Assembly (NCBI RefSeq): GCF_036323735.1 | Contig: NC_086033.1 | Coordinates: 727,326 to 791,325, forward strand | Direction: 5' to 3' | Source: Rattus norvegicus | Taxonomy: Eukaryota > Chordata > Mammalia > Rodentia > Muridae | Length of the DNA: 64,000 nt | In this document: positions 11,655 through 24,204 of the stretch, in pieces | Layout of the letters: each line of letters opens with the position of its first letter | Position numbering within the stretch: the stretch's first letter is position 1 | Made by a program: the position numbers and the translations under genes | The notes under the pieces: generated by a model | The model's database searches: none | Told to the model about the DNA's origin: nothing | What the model saw: the letters and a program-made list of their open reading frames with translations, nothing else

Positions 11655-11998
11655 TGATGGACTAGGGCAAAGGCCCAGGGAATTTAAAAGATTCTTCCAC
11701 ATAAACATGAGGATCTGAGTTCAAATTCTAAGAGCCTAAAAACACAGATGTGTAGCATAAGCATTTGTATTCCCAGAGTTCTTACTGAGAGATGGAAGGG
11801 AGGGAGTGGAAAATTGTAGGCCAGCTAGCTTGATATGTGCAGGGGGAAAACAGCAGAGAGACCCTGTCTCAAACAAGGTAGGAGTATTGACATCTGAAGT
11901 TGTCCTCTGACCTAGAACATGGGCTATAGTTTGTATGAGTCACATTCATATACATGTATGCACATGCATGTGCATGCACACATTCACACACACCAAAA
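11655..11998 (+). mobile_element. B3/B4-family SINE
   Basis: catgaggatctgagttcaaa, a B1-like middle (..tgtattcccagagttct..), agagaccctgtctcaaacaa, gttgtcctctgacctagaac and a CA/TGCA-rich tail give the order seen in long tRNA-derived rodent SINEs. The head (before 11700) is diverged. Confidence 0.75.
11958..11975. repeat. 18-bp perfect palindrome in a SINE tail
   Basis: atgcacatgcatgtgcat equals its own reverse complement and is alternating purine-pyrimidine. It lies in the CA/TGCA tail of the 11655 SINE. Confidence 0.97.
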
Positions 11999-12004
11999 AA
12001 GAGT

Positions 12005-14540
12005 AAACAAAAGAAACTATCTATCAAAATCAATCTTGACCTGTGAAGACAAATGAAATGGAAAAGTCAGTATTTAGTGACCTATGTGCATGGACTTCCT
12101 AGTAGAAACTCCTTCTACCACAGAAAGAAGAGAAAACTACACCAGGCATTTTCTTCGCCTATTTAAGAGCTCATTGATTCTGATATATAGAGTATATCAT
12201 ATTCAACTTAACTTGAATAATTAGAGCATGTTAGTTTATATCCACTAAGATTAGTGTCTTCCTATGGAGACCCTGCAGAGCTAGATCCTAATGTAAAATC
12301 CGTTACTATGTTTGGTTTTTGATGTGCTTTCCCAATTTTGCTTGGATCCTTGGCTCATTGTGTTAGATGTCTGAAGGAGTGGGCCAGTCATATAGACCCA
12401 CGCTGACTTCTTAACTTCTGATATAGAAGATCTCTAGATTTCTAAGTTATACTTCTAGCATGTTTACTGTCAAGTTTTGGTCCAGCTTTCTGAACTAAAG
12501 CATAAATACACAAAAAATAATTCTAATCTAAATGAAAAGGAGATCATTTTCATGTTTTTTAATCCATGTTTGCTTGTTTTATATTTTCTTAGATAAAGAG
12601 GAACTAGCTATCTTTTAAGGGGAATTAAGTTAGCATTGTGATGGCTAATGGCACAGGTCCCAAACCATTTAGGACCGAATACTCCTAATATAGGACTCAA
12701 GATCTGCCACAGCATCTCAGGGCCTTGGCCTTTCTTGGCTGGTAAGAACAGATGGACTTGGTTGTTTTTTTATCCTCAAGTGTGTTGTATGTTAGGTAAA
12801 ATAGCCCATACTTTCCCTAGGACACAGAAAGACTCCATAAGTCAGTTGCTCGGATCATGATGGTATTAATGTGGATGATGCAAATACCACACAACTTGGG
12901 TTTTGATCTATACATGTTTCTGGGGCTACTTGGACATCACTTTGAAAGATAAAATTTCTCGAATGAGTTTAGCAACTCATGGATTACGGTCTGCTTTCTA
13001 GGGTCTTCCTATTTTCTTCCTCCATCCTTTAATTTCTCTCCTCCTCTTTAAAGCCTTATTTAGGGCTTACTGTGCAGCTTTGCACACCTCCATTAGAGAG
13101 CTCCAGGTGCAGCAGGTAAGGGAGAGACAGAAACAAATTACCTCTATGCCAGTGAGCATGCTAGGATAGTCTTGCTGATGAAGAGAGAAAAGCCCCAGAA
13201 AAGGGGTCAGTGATTCTCGGTGAGAGGATGATGCAGGAAGACTTCCAAGAGGTGGTAACCACTGAGTTGAGTGTTCAGAGTCACATGTGTTTGCCTTTGA
13301 AATGTGTCAGTATCAGAGTCAAATGGGTGAGGTAGCAACCAGTCTTTTGCTTGTGTATATTCTTGTGACTTGCTAAATTCCTGCGATCCTTCTCTTATTC
13401 ACTGCTTAAGACATTTCTTTAAAAAGTAATTGCAATTTGGAAATGGCCCCTTCTTCACAGCAGACTTTTCTAGCTCTTTTTGAGAATGCTTTGTATAACT
13501 AAATAGCTTGTTCCCAGGTCAATCTGTTCTGGTTGCTTACCATTTAAGCAGAAAGGTAGAAGCACCAGACTTTTTAAAATCCCCAGCCACCTGCAGATGA
13601 AATTCCAGGTGGCCAACAGTGGTAGAACACGTTCTATTTCAGGAAGAGGGGCTGGATCTCCTCTTTCTGATTGCTCATCTGCTAGGTGTTAAGTTCCAGG
13701 AGCTTTTAGGCTTCACACATTTCTCGATTTTTCTTTCATCTCTCACAGAAAGATGTGGCCATATTCTTTGCAGCCTTTGGTGGACTAGGGATTCATCTTC
13801 ATGGCTTAGTTTTGTGCCTTGACTTTACTCCAACAGTATTGGACAGAACAAGGGCGAACAAAGTGGATAGCACCCGTGACAATGGCAGAAAGTGTCATAA
13901 AATGCTTAAACTCTAAACTTTGCTTTGCCTCCCCTTCTGCTTTGCTGCTCATCTGAGATTCCATGATTAGCTTTCATCATTGGAACAGTTTTCAATGGTT
14001 ACTCCTCATGGGAGTAGACCTTCTTATCTACTTGCTTCTTAAGCAGACATCAGCTTTTCACTTCTTTGTGGGGGTTAACATTGAGTTTTTGGGAAGGAAA
14101 GAGATAAACAGAAATAGAAAGTCTAGGGTAGCCTTTTGTGGGACTGACAGTAGTAGCATTGTTGAGCCTGGCGCTGCCCAGCTTCTGCTTACCTGAGCAG
14201 CACCATGATTTCTTCATCCCAGGAGTTAGCTTATCATACATGTTAGTGGCTTTGTTTATTAGCAGTTGATTTTCTCTTAAGTCTCAGAGACTTGGAGTCT
14301 CTGAGAATCCATGTGGTAAGGAAATGATGCTTTTGTTTAAATTAATGTCCTTTTTGAGACAATTGATGCTGTCATGCATCTCTGTAGCTTCCTATACATT
14401 TTTTGTATATGTTCTATGTGCATATATAAAAGCAACATGGGGCCTTTCTAAAGAAACTTACTTGCAGATTTTTTAATAGACCCTGCTCTTTAAACCACGA
14501 ATAGAGATTATATTGATTCCTCAATACATTACAGGTTTTT
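12005..14540. other. Intronic stretch, nothing recognised
   Basis: 2.5 kb without a clear interspersed repeat. Short chance frames only (up to 70 codons). Confidence 0.45.
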
Positions 14541-14555
14541 AATGTGTTTTTTTCT

Positions 14556-14601
14556 GTATGTATGTATGTATGTATGTATGTATGTATGTATGTATGTATG
14601 T
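14556..14601. repeat. (TATG)n microsatellite
   Basis: About 11 perfect units at the tail of the antisense B2/B3 element that follows. Confidence 0.97.
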
Positions 14602-14740
14602 GCATTCTGCCTATGCAGTGCATATGGAGGCCAGAAGAGTGTGTCAGATGCTTTAGAAATGGAGTTATAGACAGTTGTAAGTTGTTGGGAACTAAGCTTG
14701 TGTATTCTGCAAGAGCAAACTTGTTAAATGATATTTTTTA
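14602..14740 (-). mobile_element. B2/B3 SINE, antisense
   Basis: gtgcatatggaggccagaag, ggagttatagacagttgtaa and gttgttgggaactaagcttg read as the reverse complement of B2/B3. Confidence 0.8.
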
Positions 14741-14744
14741 TTTC

Positions 14745-15710
14745 ACAGTAGCTTAATACGTGCAAGAGGGTCACAGAAGCTACTGCACAGCATTTCTGGG
14801 TGCTCCACCTCATCTCCAATAATTCTCTGTTACATTGTCACAGTTCATTGCCATAACTTCTGAACCATGCTGTTAACTTGAGGGGATTTTGCCAGCTGTC
14901 TGCGTTTTTGTTTTGCTTGTTTGCCATATGGATTGATGATGATTTATCCCTTACTGATTTGTGTCGCTAACTTCCCAGTCAGCAGGCAAAATTCTCCTCA
15001 TAGGACCATGTATGAGAAACTGAATTTGAAAATGAGAAACAACTTTGAAAAGACACACTAAAGCTTATTTTAAGTCACATTAGTGAATTTTGACAGGGTG
15101 CAATTTCAAAATGCTGTTTAATATTCAACAATAAGAAAATAGTTATCAGCACAACTACTTTTAGACATAGGATTATAAATTTAAAAAAATATGTTTTTAC
15201 TTTGTACATTTACTAAGTGATATACAATAAGATGTCCTTGATCCCTTGCCTTTTTGGGTAATCCACTAGGAAGCTGTTGTCAGCTGACTAGTAATTGTTC
15301 TTTACTATGTGCTCATCTGGAACTCCTAACAAATGTAGATGTGTGGATGTCCTTACTTTCACAATGAGACAGCTGGAAGAGACACAACCTGAGCTGTCTC
15401 TGTTGATGGTGTTGCATCTTACTAGTCTTTGCTGGTTGCCATTTCTACCCCAGACATACCAGTCACGTGGGGAAGGTGCTCTGATGTTACTTTACCTTGT
15501 TTCATTTGGTGACTGTGCATGGGTTTGTCTTTTACTGGTGCCAGCATAGAGGAGGACACAGCTTCTGTTAGGTTTTCCTATTTTTATTCACTCTGGAAAG
15601 GAATAGATATCCAGTAGCCCAGAATAATCCCACTCTTCTCAAACCTGGAGAGACTTCTTCTGTCCTTTAGAGGTGGCAGCTACAAAGATCAGATCTTTTC
15701 AACTTAAGAT
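14745..15710. other. Repeat-poor intronic stretch
   Basis: Contains an AT-rich block (about 14880-15230) without simple repeats and a few short frames. No element was identified. Confidence 0.4.
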
Positions 15711-15719
15711 CTGTGGCAG

Positions 15720-15937
15720 CAATGGTTTTCAACCTTCCTGATGCTGGGACCCTTTAATACAGTTCCTCATACTGTGGTGTCTCTGAACCGCAAAATTACT
15801 TTGTTGCTACTTCATAACTGTAATTTTATTACTGTCATAAATTGCAATGTAAATCTCTGTTTCCCAAAGGTCTCACCCCTGTAGAAAGTGTCATTTGAAC
15901 CCCGAAAGGGTCATGACTCACAGGTTGAGAACCACTG
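15720..15937. mobile_element. Nonautonomous hAT (Charlie-like) DNA transposon, URR1-type
   Basis: The 15-bp terminal inverted repeats caatggttttcaacc (15720-15734) and ggttgagaaccactg (15923-15937) match the cagtggttctcaacc ends of hAT-Charlie elements. The interior (gggaccctttaatacagttc, acttcataactgtaatttta, gggtcatgactcacag) fits the rodent URR1 family as I remember it. The flanks tgtggcag (15712-15719) and tgttccag (15938-15945) agree at six of eight positions, consistent with a decayed 8-bp hAT target duplication. Confidence 0.85.
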
Positions 15938-15949
15938 TGTTCCAGTGTC

Positions 15950-16895
15950 CTGGACGGTAGAGGTGGATGAAGATAAAAGACCCAAACAAAACCATCCTCC
16001 AACAATGTTCTTCCCCTTTGTGTGGTCCCTGGCTGAGTGGATACTAGGCACCATAATGGTTGCGGCTGTGGGGAATCTCAGTCTGATTCCATCGTGAGTT
16101 CAGGGCATCATGTCTCCTCTCTAAAGCCACAGGCAGAGGGACTTTGGGCAAAGGTAAACCCATACAGTAGGCATGATTGCTGGTCTTAGAAACAGGGAGA
16201 CAACAGTCTTCTCTTTCTGCTTCATGAGCTGTGGGAGTAGAATTCCTATCACTGTTACACTTCAAAGTTGAGCCTAAATGGACATAAACATAGTTGGTTG
16301 CTTTTTTTTTTTTAAGAGAAAGGACTCTCTGAAAAAAATCACCTTCCCTTTTACTCTTCTGACCAAAAGAAAGTCTCTCTCTAAGAATGAGTATTTCCGG
16401 TTTTCTTCTGGGAACCAAACCCCAAACCCCAAAAAGACCAGGGTTGTGATTACCAGTTGGTTTCTATCAGATAAGTACCAATTTCAATGATGGTTCTGAT
16501 GATATTCATAAGCCATACCTCCTCCATATGCCTAAGTTTGACCATATACAGCATATCTACCATGGTAAGCATGTGTCTATCTGTAGAGGTGTCTCTGTTC
16601 AAAGTAGAGAGGCAGGCCTACCTTGAATGCTTTTCTATTGTCATTTAAACACTGCTTTTGTAGTAGCCTCTTAGTAAGGTGGCTTCTTTCAAAAGATAAA
16701 AAGCCATGCGCTTTCATTCTTGTGACACAAAGATGACAGAGAAATAGACATGGGTAGACACTGTGGTTCAGGGAACTGCTTTGGTGATATTATGAGCCTG
16801 TCTCTAGAAAGCCCTGACAGTGCAAGTCTCTGAAGAAAGCCACTCCTCAAAGTGACATTAGCTGTCCTGAAGCAAAGAATTTCACCTTAGGATTT
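15950..16895. other. Intronic stretch, nothing recognised
   Basis: Contains a short T run near 16303-16314. No repeat family or gene was recognised. Confidence 0.45.
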
Positions 16896-16901
16896 ACATA
16901 G

Positions 16902-17066
16902 GTTGGGGTTGAAGAGATGATTAGAGGTCAATAGTACTGGATGCTCTTGTAGAGGATATGGATGTTGGTTCCTAGAATCCACATGGTGGCTCACAATTGT
17001 CTGTAACTCTGATTCTGGGATCTGATGCCTTTTTCTCACCTTCTCAGGTGCCTGCCTGGTATACAT
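16902..17066 (+). mobile_element. B2 SINE
   Basis: ggggttgaagagatgattag, cctagaatccacatggtggc, tcacaattgtctgtaactct and gggatctgatgcct follow the B2 consensus, ending in an ATAC-repeat tail. Confidence 0.92.
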
Positions 17067-17104
17067 AAATACATACATACATACATACATACATACATAC
17101 ATAC
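17067..17104. repeat. (ATAC)n microsatellite
   Basis: About nine ATAC units at the B2 tail. Confidence 0.96.
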
Positions 17105-17109
17105 AGCCA

Positions 17110-18355
17110 TGCAGCCATGCAAACATTCATACACATAAGTAAAAAATGCACAGTTACTTCTTTCTTCTGGGATTTAATTTGATAAACTGGCCATTTCCCT
17201 ATATTTGAGTTTCTATAAGCTTATTCGTTTCTCTAGGATGAAGACCCAGCGTATTAATGTGCACACAGATGTTTTACCATCTTCTGTCTACCCTAAGTTC
17301 TTGCCAGTTATTCAAACCACTAGGCTGCAGAATAGTGTGAGGCACTATTTCCTGTTGCACACTCAAATCTCTGCCCATACTCAGCTTTCCACTCCTGTGC
17401 CTCAACCCACCTTCTCTCTTAAATTAGTGTCTGTTTATTACTCAAAATCCATCCCATCTCACCCAGAGATGGTCTTCTCATTCCAGAGACCTTAGGTTTA
17501 TTACTTGGGTCTTAGAGATCACAGTAGGTAGGTACTCCAGACATAGCATCACCAAAGCTGGCCGCTATCACAGTACTTGAATTTTACTTGTTCATTTCTC
17601 TCAGCCTCTGAAATGAGTTGTATTTACATGTTAGTGAGGATTTTAAAGTTCAGAGAGATTCATAGCTAATCTACAACCAAAAAATGTATTTAGTAGAACT
17701 TTGAAACAAACCACTCTTGAATGTATTGTTCTGGAGTAGCAACTGTATTTCATTGAATTCTGTATCGTTCCAACAAGTGGAGTGCCTGCCACTAAAGAAT
17801 GCTGGAGATATCTGTTGAATGAGTTGTCTCGTGTGTCTGGTCCGGATGTATTTATCTTTATGTTCTGGGGTGGGACTCAGGTCTAGAGGGTATTCTGCTC
17901 TCAGTGAGTGTGACAGGTGGATACTGCATCCTGTTTGTTCACAGTATGTCCAAGTCTTTATCACGCTGTCATCATGGTCTGTGCAAGCTACGAATACCAG
18001 GAAAGCATATTAAAGGGAGTCATTTACCAACACTCTATTCCTCATTCTCCTTCCAGCTGGAGAGAGCTATGGGAGAGGATTGTATTGCCAGGATTATAGC
18101 ACATACCTCTATTAGCTGTGCTCAACATCTTTGAGATCATGGGAGGCAAAACAGGCAGGGGGAAAAAAAAACCAGGATTATGTGGGGCAGGCAGCTTGTT
18201 AGCACTCCTTGGCTAGCTGCTATGTCAATGACAATGGAAGGAAGCTTGATGGTCCTCCTCAATCAGTGCTGATTTCTTCTTTCAAAACAAACAAACAAAC
18301 AAGGAAAAAACTTTTGAATGCTTGCCTTGAAAATTACCTCCATGAGCCCACATTA
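17110..18355. other. Intronic stretch, nothing recognised
   Basis: No repeat apart from a short A run (about 18163-18172) and a short AAAC run (18286-18301). Overlapping short frames at 17817-18134 are chance. Confidence 0.45.
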
Positions 18356-18359
18356 AAAA

Positions 18360-18490
18360 AATGGAACTGGTGTCATGTGTTTATAATCTTAGTATTGGAG
18401 TCGGGTGCAGGCAGATCCTGGGTCTCACTGGCCTCCACAGCAAAAAATGCGTAGGTTTACATAGAGACAGAGAGAGACTAAGACAGAGTC
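18360..18490 (+). mobile_element. Diverged B1-like SINE fragment
   Basis: ggtgtcatgtgtttataatc, ggtgcaggcagatcctgggt and ctcactggcctccacagc follow the layout of B1/B4, with a GA-rich tail. Confidence 0.45.
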
Positions 18491-18494
18491 AGGG

Positions 18495-21400
18495 AGAAAA
18501 AACTAAAAATTTGAAGTGCTTACTTGTTTGCTGCTTTGTCATATTTAATTAAAGAATGTATCAAGGCATGCCACCTCTATTGAAGGTTCCCTCTCAGAGT
18601 ATGGTGTAAGAAAAAAAATTGGCTTCATTGTGAGTATATTAAAGTCGCAGGGCATAGGTGGCATATAGCTGTGATTTTGCCTTTCATGAGCTTTGGATTC
18701 TCAACACATTTTTCTGCCTGGAGATTCCCCGTGAACTCTGAAACCACAATGTGGAGGGTTTTGGCACTTAACTGTCTCTTATATGTCTCCCTAACCTCAG
18801 TCCTGCTTTTGAAATAAAACATCCCAACAGGAAATCATGGTGTGTATCTTTATGTCACCAATACTTTGCTCCTCCCAAACATTCAAAACTTCTAGGCAAT
18901 TATGGCAGATGTCATGAGGTTATTTGTCAAATCACATCAAAACACACTGTATAAAAACACAGGCATATGAAGGGCTGGCCAAGGAGATCATCTCACCAGA
19001 GTAAGAGTCAGCCTGTGCTCCCCTCCCTGTCTCCCCCCTCCTGGGCTCCAAAGCTGCCTCTTCTTGTGTGAAATGCCAGTGCTCTATATGGTGTTCTGTT
19101 TATAGTGGTTTGAACCTTTTTCTGCCCATGTCTGTCATTGCTGAAGTAACTCACCTCTCTCATATCGACTCTTACCCAGGAGCCGCACAGCAGACTCTTT
19201 GATGTAGGTCTTTTCTGCATGGCAGCCAAGACCAAGTGTGGTTTTCATTGCATGCTGCAACCTCACCCTTTGGGTTGTCTCCTCAAGGTCAATTAGATCC
19301 TCTCCCTGCACTGCCCATGCATGCGACATGCTTTTCCTGGTAGCTCTGAATGTAGCAAGCACTGGACGCATGCATGGAATTAAAGCAGCAAGAATTCCGA
19401 TACACTGAAGAATTGGGATATACGATTCCTCTTTGGATATTCTTGTGGGCCTGCAAATTGATGATATTCCCCTCAAAGTCACTCCATGCCAGGAGAATTC
19501 AAGACTAAAACATTGGGAAAGAGATAACTAAGTCTCGTGTTAGTGTGGTGCCTACTGTAAGGCTCATGGCCAGGGATTTAGAATCTAAGTAGCACCTTCC
19601 TGATGGTCAGTTCTGTGCCTTCCCAACTTGGCATGGATAGACTCAGAATGCCCAGGGTCCCACCACTTCTCATGGCTTCCTGAACAATGTTTCCTATTTT
19701 GGTTTGTTTAGATCTGATAAATATATCAACTTAATAAAAACCAACTTGTAAGATAAAATTTCCCAAGAAATACAATTATTTGCTTTGTACATAGCTTATT
19801 GTATCTAGCAATACCACTAAATCAACTTTAAAATACATAAAAGGATAGTGCTATAGAGGATATTTATATTCAATGAAGCACGTCGACACTACAATCAGCA
19901 TTATTGATTAATAACTGTGATTGTTTTCTCTCCCCATTGCAACACATCTTTTATTATAGGGCTGGTGATGACTTTCTTTAAATGTGCTTTTAATTCTTTT
20001 TTATTGTTGTTATGAAATATCTAACCTTGTCTTTCTGTCTTGTATTCTCCGGATGGGCTTTTGTAAAATCTAATAGCTAGGATGTTGCTGCATCTGTGAC
20101 TGATGTTATTTCAAATAAGAAGGTATTTTAAGTTGCAGACACACTGGGCTGTGAACTCAGGAAAACAAAAAGTAGAATGTCATCAGGCTCCTATAAGCTC
20201 ACAGTGGGAGGGGAAAGCCAGTAGCTTGCCAGTAGTTTACACTAAATCTATGCAATTTGGTAGTTAGAATAAAACAAAACTGAAGACCTCTTGTTTCTCC
20301 ATTCCCCCCCTTGATATTCAATTTTCTTATATCTGGGGGCTTGGTAGAGTTAAGCCCCTTCTACCCTCCATTCTATTAGACACAGCCTGTTTGGGTAACC
20401 ACTAAAGAGGTCCTTTGAGTATATTTTCCTTTCTGAAAGGAGCCTGGACGGAATTGGAGGCCAGCCCTGCTCAGGCAGGTGATTCTGACCCAGGAGTAGA
20501 AGCACTCATCATTAGGAGAGCTTCTATCTAGGCCTCCTGGAAAGGAACCAGCTAAGTCTCCTCGAGAGGCTCTTCAGAAAAGAAATAGTTCCCTTTGTTC
20601 CTGGAAACACACAGTGCTTCCTGCTATAGTGATAGAATGGCTACAAGGAGACAGAGAACGGGGAAGAGAGGATCCATTCACAGGGCAAAGGCACCAGTCC
20701 TGGACCATGCTGCTGTGCTTTCACAGGGATGCAGAAAACAACACCAGAGAGAATGCAGAGCAGCAAGAACACTGTAAGGAGCAGCAGTAGGAAGAAGCTT
20801 GCTGCTTTTAGCTCACAAGACCTCTCTCCAAATTTAGATTCCAAAGCTGAGGGCACACCATCCATTCAGATTGTGGTAAGAGTTGTCTCTATGGCCTGAA
20901 GAGATAAAATGAATTTTGTTAAATAAGTGAACCAGCAGCAAGAGGAAAAGAAATATGAAGGAAAAGAATTCTTCCCAGAACAAAGACATTAATTCCATGG
21001 AGTAGGTAAAAGAACATATTCTTGGAAATATGACTGTATGAGTATAGGGTTTAGTAAGGAATTCTCTTGGGTTAATTAGGACACTTTGATCCTGAAGGTA
21101 ACTTGTCCACTGACTCCCTGTACTTTCGTTGGTCTCTACTGCCCAGGTTGCTATATGACATCCCTAAGAAATTACACTGCCTTCCTTGCAGACAGCGGAT
21201 TCATGACTGCTAATCAGCAACACCTCAGACTGTCCTTTTTGGCTGTGATGCTACAGACTCTGTGCAAAATTCCTAAATAGGAATACTTAACAAAACATTC
21301 TCGCCTCTGCTGTCAGCCAAAGACAGAGCTAACACATAGCTATTTTATTTCCTTGTGCAATAAAGGTATAATTGTTTTCTGTGCTAGATATCAACAGAAC

Positions 21401-21720
21401 TGGTGCCAGGTCTCTCCAATGTCTTAGTCAAAAAATTCTCAGTAACAAAACCACCTAAGGATACCACAAACAAAGCTATCACCAGCCATTAGTGTCAAAC
21501 AATCCATCCCAGGCTGGGTGTATGTGTTGCTGGTTATTGCTTTTTAGTCTTCAAGGAAAAGCAACAGATAAAAGAAACAGTTGTTGCCTGTCCCTAGTGC
21601 TAGGGTTCCTAACAACAGCACCAGAAACACCCTCAGCACTAAAGGTCTTTGTTGATGTAGACTGTGAGTGGACTGCTTTAGTGTAGTCATGGTTGAGAGG
21701 CATAAGAATTGGAACTATGC
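18495..21720. other. Repeat-poor intron, 3.2 kb
   Basis: No interspersed repeat could be named. The block at 19700-19930 is AT-rich. A 115-codon minus frame (19135-19482) shows no familiar protein. Confidence 0.45.
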
Positions 21721-21722
21721 AC

Positions 21723-21761
21723 TCAGTCAGTCAGTCAGTCAGTCAGTCAGTCAGTCAGTCA
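21723..21761. repeat. (CAGT)n microsatellite
   Basis: Nine to ten CAGT units, ending at caatcag. Confidence 0.97.
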
Positions 21762-21764
21762 ATC

Positions 21765-23580
21765 AGATGAGCTACCAACCCTAAGTCCTTGCAGGTAAAA
21801 TTAGAGTGAGTTGACAATGCCTAATATGTGGTATCAAGGACATGTATCAAAGTCTAACATGTGGAGAAGGCTCACAAGGAATTGTTTTGATCTCTGCCTA
21901 TAATAAAAAGCTGGAAGTCATAGTTATTTAAAAGCTTACTATGTAACAAAATACCAGCACAACTGGTCAGACTCATCCTCCCAGGCTGCTTTTGGTGTGT
22001 AGAGGGTTCATGCTTTCTCCTTCCAGAGTTCTCTCCATTTTCAATACAAGTGTGATGCCCTGCTGTCTTGAAACTTTTCTTTTTCAGACTGTTTTCTTCA
22101 TGAATGGTGACCTTTGATCATTGCTTACCAGTGTGTCGATGTAGCTCCCTATTGGTTATCATTGTTTAGAGAGTTCACTGTTTGTGAACTCTTAGTGCAT
22201 GTGTGGGTTTTAGTGGCCAGAGAGAAGCCATTGGAGCAGAAAGCACAGCAGTTTGATGAATCCTCTTGACCTGGTCAAGATACCTCTTGATCAAGGCAGC
22301 TGTAAAAGGATCCTGTTCTTAGCGACCAGCATCACCCTCTAACCTACTCACCACATGCCAGGCTGTGGGTCTGAGTTCCCAGCACTTTGTCTTGATCTGG
22401 GATTTTTTTCCTCTGCCCTCTGTTTCTACTAGTTACCTTTCCTAAGATATCCCATTTGGCAGATATACCAAAGTTGGAGTTGGCACTGGAGCAGAACTCT
22501 CCTTTGCTGGAGGGCTCTGGAATTATATGTGCTTCTGTCTTTTTGTGCCTGCTACTCCTAACTATACATGGCTCTTGAGCCATGCCCTTGAGGCGGCTTC
22601 CCACTTGCATCTGGAACACACATCTGAGTGAAGATGTATTTAATACTAATTAAATAATCTCTTTTATATCTCCCCTCTTCTAGACAAATGAGATGCTAAA
22701 AGGGAGATAGCTAGAGCCCACGGAGATAGAAAAGGGGGTGTCTAGAATGCATCTATTGTGACTTCACAGACAATTTAGTAAAAACTGCAGCAGGCAGCTC
22801 TTGTTTGGCAAGACTCTGTTTTTTATGTAATGGCTTAACTCTGATTTATTACATAAAAGTTGCTGGCAAATATGAACACTAATTCCACTCTGGTAACAAC
22901 TGTGATTGAAATAATTGTAGTCTGTAGTCAAGCTAGAGAAAATAAGCATTAGTGGGTAGGTTGTCTTGGACATCACTCCAGGATTCCAACAGTGAAGAAA
23001 TACATTTATGGGAGTCCAGCTAGAAGAGATTACTTAGGAAGGGTTTGGCTGGTTCATTCCTCTGCCTCTCTTCTGTATGCACATTAAGCCAACAGGGCAA
23101 ATGGAGCCAAAGACCTGGGAGGACGAGCATCCAGCCTCCTGTGAGCCATTCATTAAAGTGACTCATGGTTTTTGCTGTTAAGAAACCTTGATTAATTATT
23201 TAGTATTTATGACACACTATGGCTGTCTTTCTGGGACTCTCATCTCCCCATGTTTCTTCTTTAATTTTATCCCAAATTAATATCTTGGCATATAGACTCT
23301 CACCATGTGGTAGCCAACTCGCCAATCAAGAGCCTGCTGCATGTCCTGTTGAGTATTTGAATCACATTGGAGTATTTTACAAGGACTCAGCAATGTAAAC
23401 ATAAGTGAGGAAATAGAGCATGAACATCACTAATGCTCTCAGTTTTCGTTCAGTTGCATCATTGCCTTTGGGGGCATTTCCATTAGCAGTTGCCACTGTC
23501 GTCCCCACTGTTACTTACAAGTATCATTGATTGAATAGATAGTCAACTGATTTTCTCCTTACATTTCTCTCCTTTACATT
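21765..23580. other. Repeat-poor intron, candidate conserved noncoding region
   Basis: No repeat family was seen. The part at about 22640-23220 is AT-rich but complex. It holds a TGACTCA (23159-23165) followed by an ATTAATTA-type homeodomain-like word (about 23191-23198). Conservation is inferred only from texture. Confidence 0.3.
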
Positions 23581-23584
23581 TTCT

Positions 23585-23715
23585 CTCCTTATCCCCACTT
23601 TACAGACAAGAAAGTCAAGGCTTAGAGAGGTCATGCTACTTCTATAACACAGTACAGGTCATAGGTGGAAGAGCTAGAATATCAGAATTTCAAGTCATCT
23701 ATCCAGCTTCAAACC
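23585..23715 (+). mobile_element. MIR-type SINE
   Basis: ccactttacagacaagaaag, gcttagagaggtcatgctac, cacagtacaggtcatagg and ggaagagctagaat follow the MIR core. Confidence 0.8.
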
Positions 23716-23822
23716 AATTGCCCATTGCTGGTGACACTGGCTTATAATGCCAGTGTTTTACTTTTAAATGATTCAGGTCATTTAGGCATAAATAAATGTA
23801 AATATAAATATGGATAAGACAC

Positions 23823-24203
23823 TGTTCTAGTTTGCTTTTATGTTACCAACCAAAATGAAGTTTGGGAGGAAAGAGTTTATTTCACCTTATAGACTATAGT
23901 TCATCATGAAGGGAATCCAAGACATGAGCTCAAGAAGGAGCCTGGAGGCAAGAACTGAAGCAGAGGCCCTGGAGGCTTGCTCCCCTTGGCTTGCTCAGCA
24001 ATCTTCCTTATATAGTTCAGGTCCACCTGCCCAGGGTTGGCACTGCCCATAATGGACTGGACTCTCCTATATCAGTTAGTAATTTAGGAAATGCCTCCAT
24101 GGCATACACATTGGCCAGTCTGGTGTAAGCAGTTCCTTGATTGAGATTCCCTTCCTAGATACATCTATGTCTGTATCAAGTTGACAGAAACTACCCAGCA
24201 TAG
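23823..24203 (-). mobile_element. MaLR-like LTR, antisense
   Basis: Read on the minus strand, the segment has an LTR layout: a start near tgctgggtagtttctgtcaa, a TATATAAGG box (+ strand 24006-24014), the rodent-typical words gctgagcaagccaaggggag and cctctgcttcagttcttgcc, an AATAAA signal (+ strand 23876-23881), and an end near caaactagaac. This is a common rodent repeat. ERVL-MaLR is my best assignment, but the subfamily name is not certain. Confidence 0.65.
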
Positions 24204-24204
24204 A

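Noticed and set aside
21723..21761. Regular direct repeats as a CRISPR array
   Set aside because: A pure tetranucleotide microsatellite without spacers, in a vertebrate genome.
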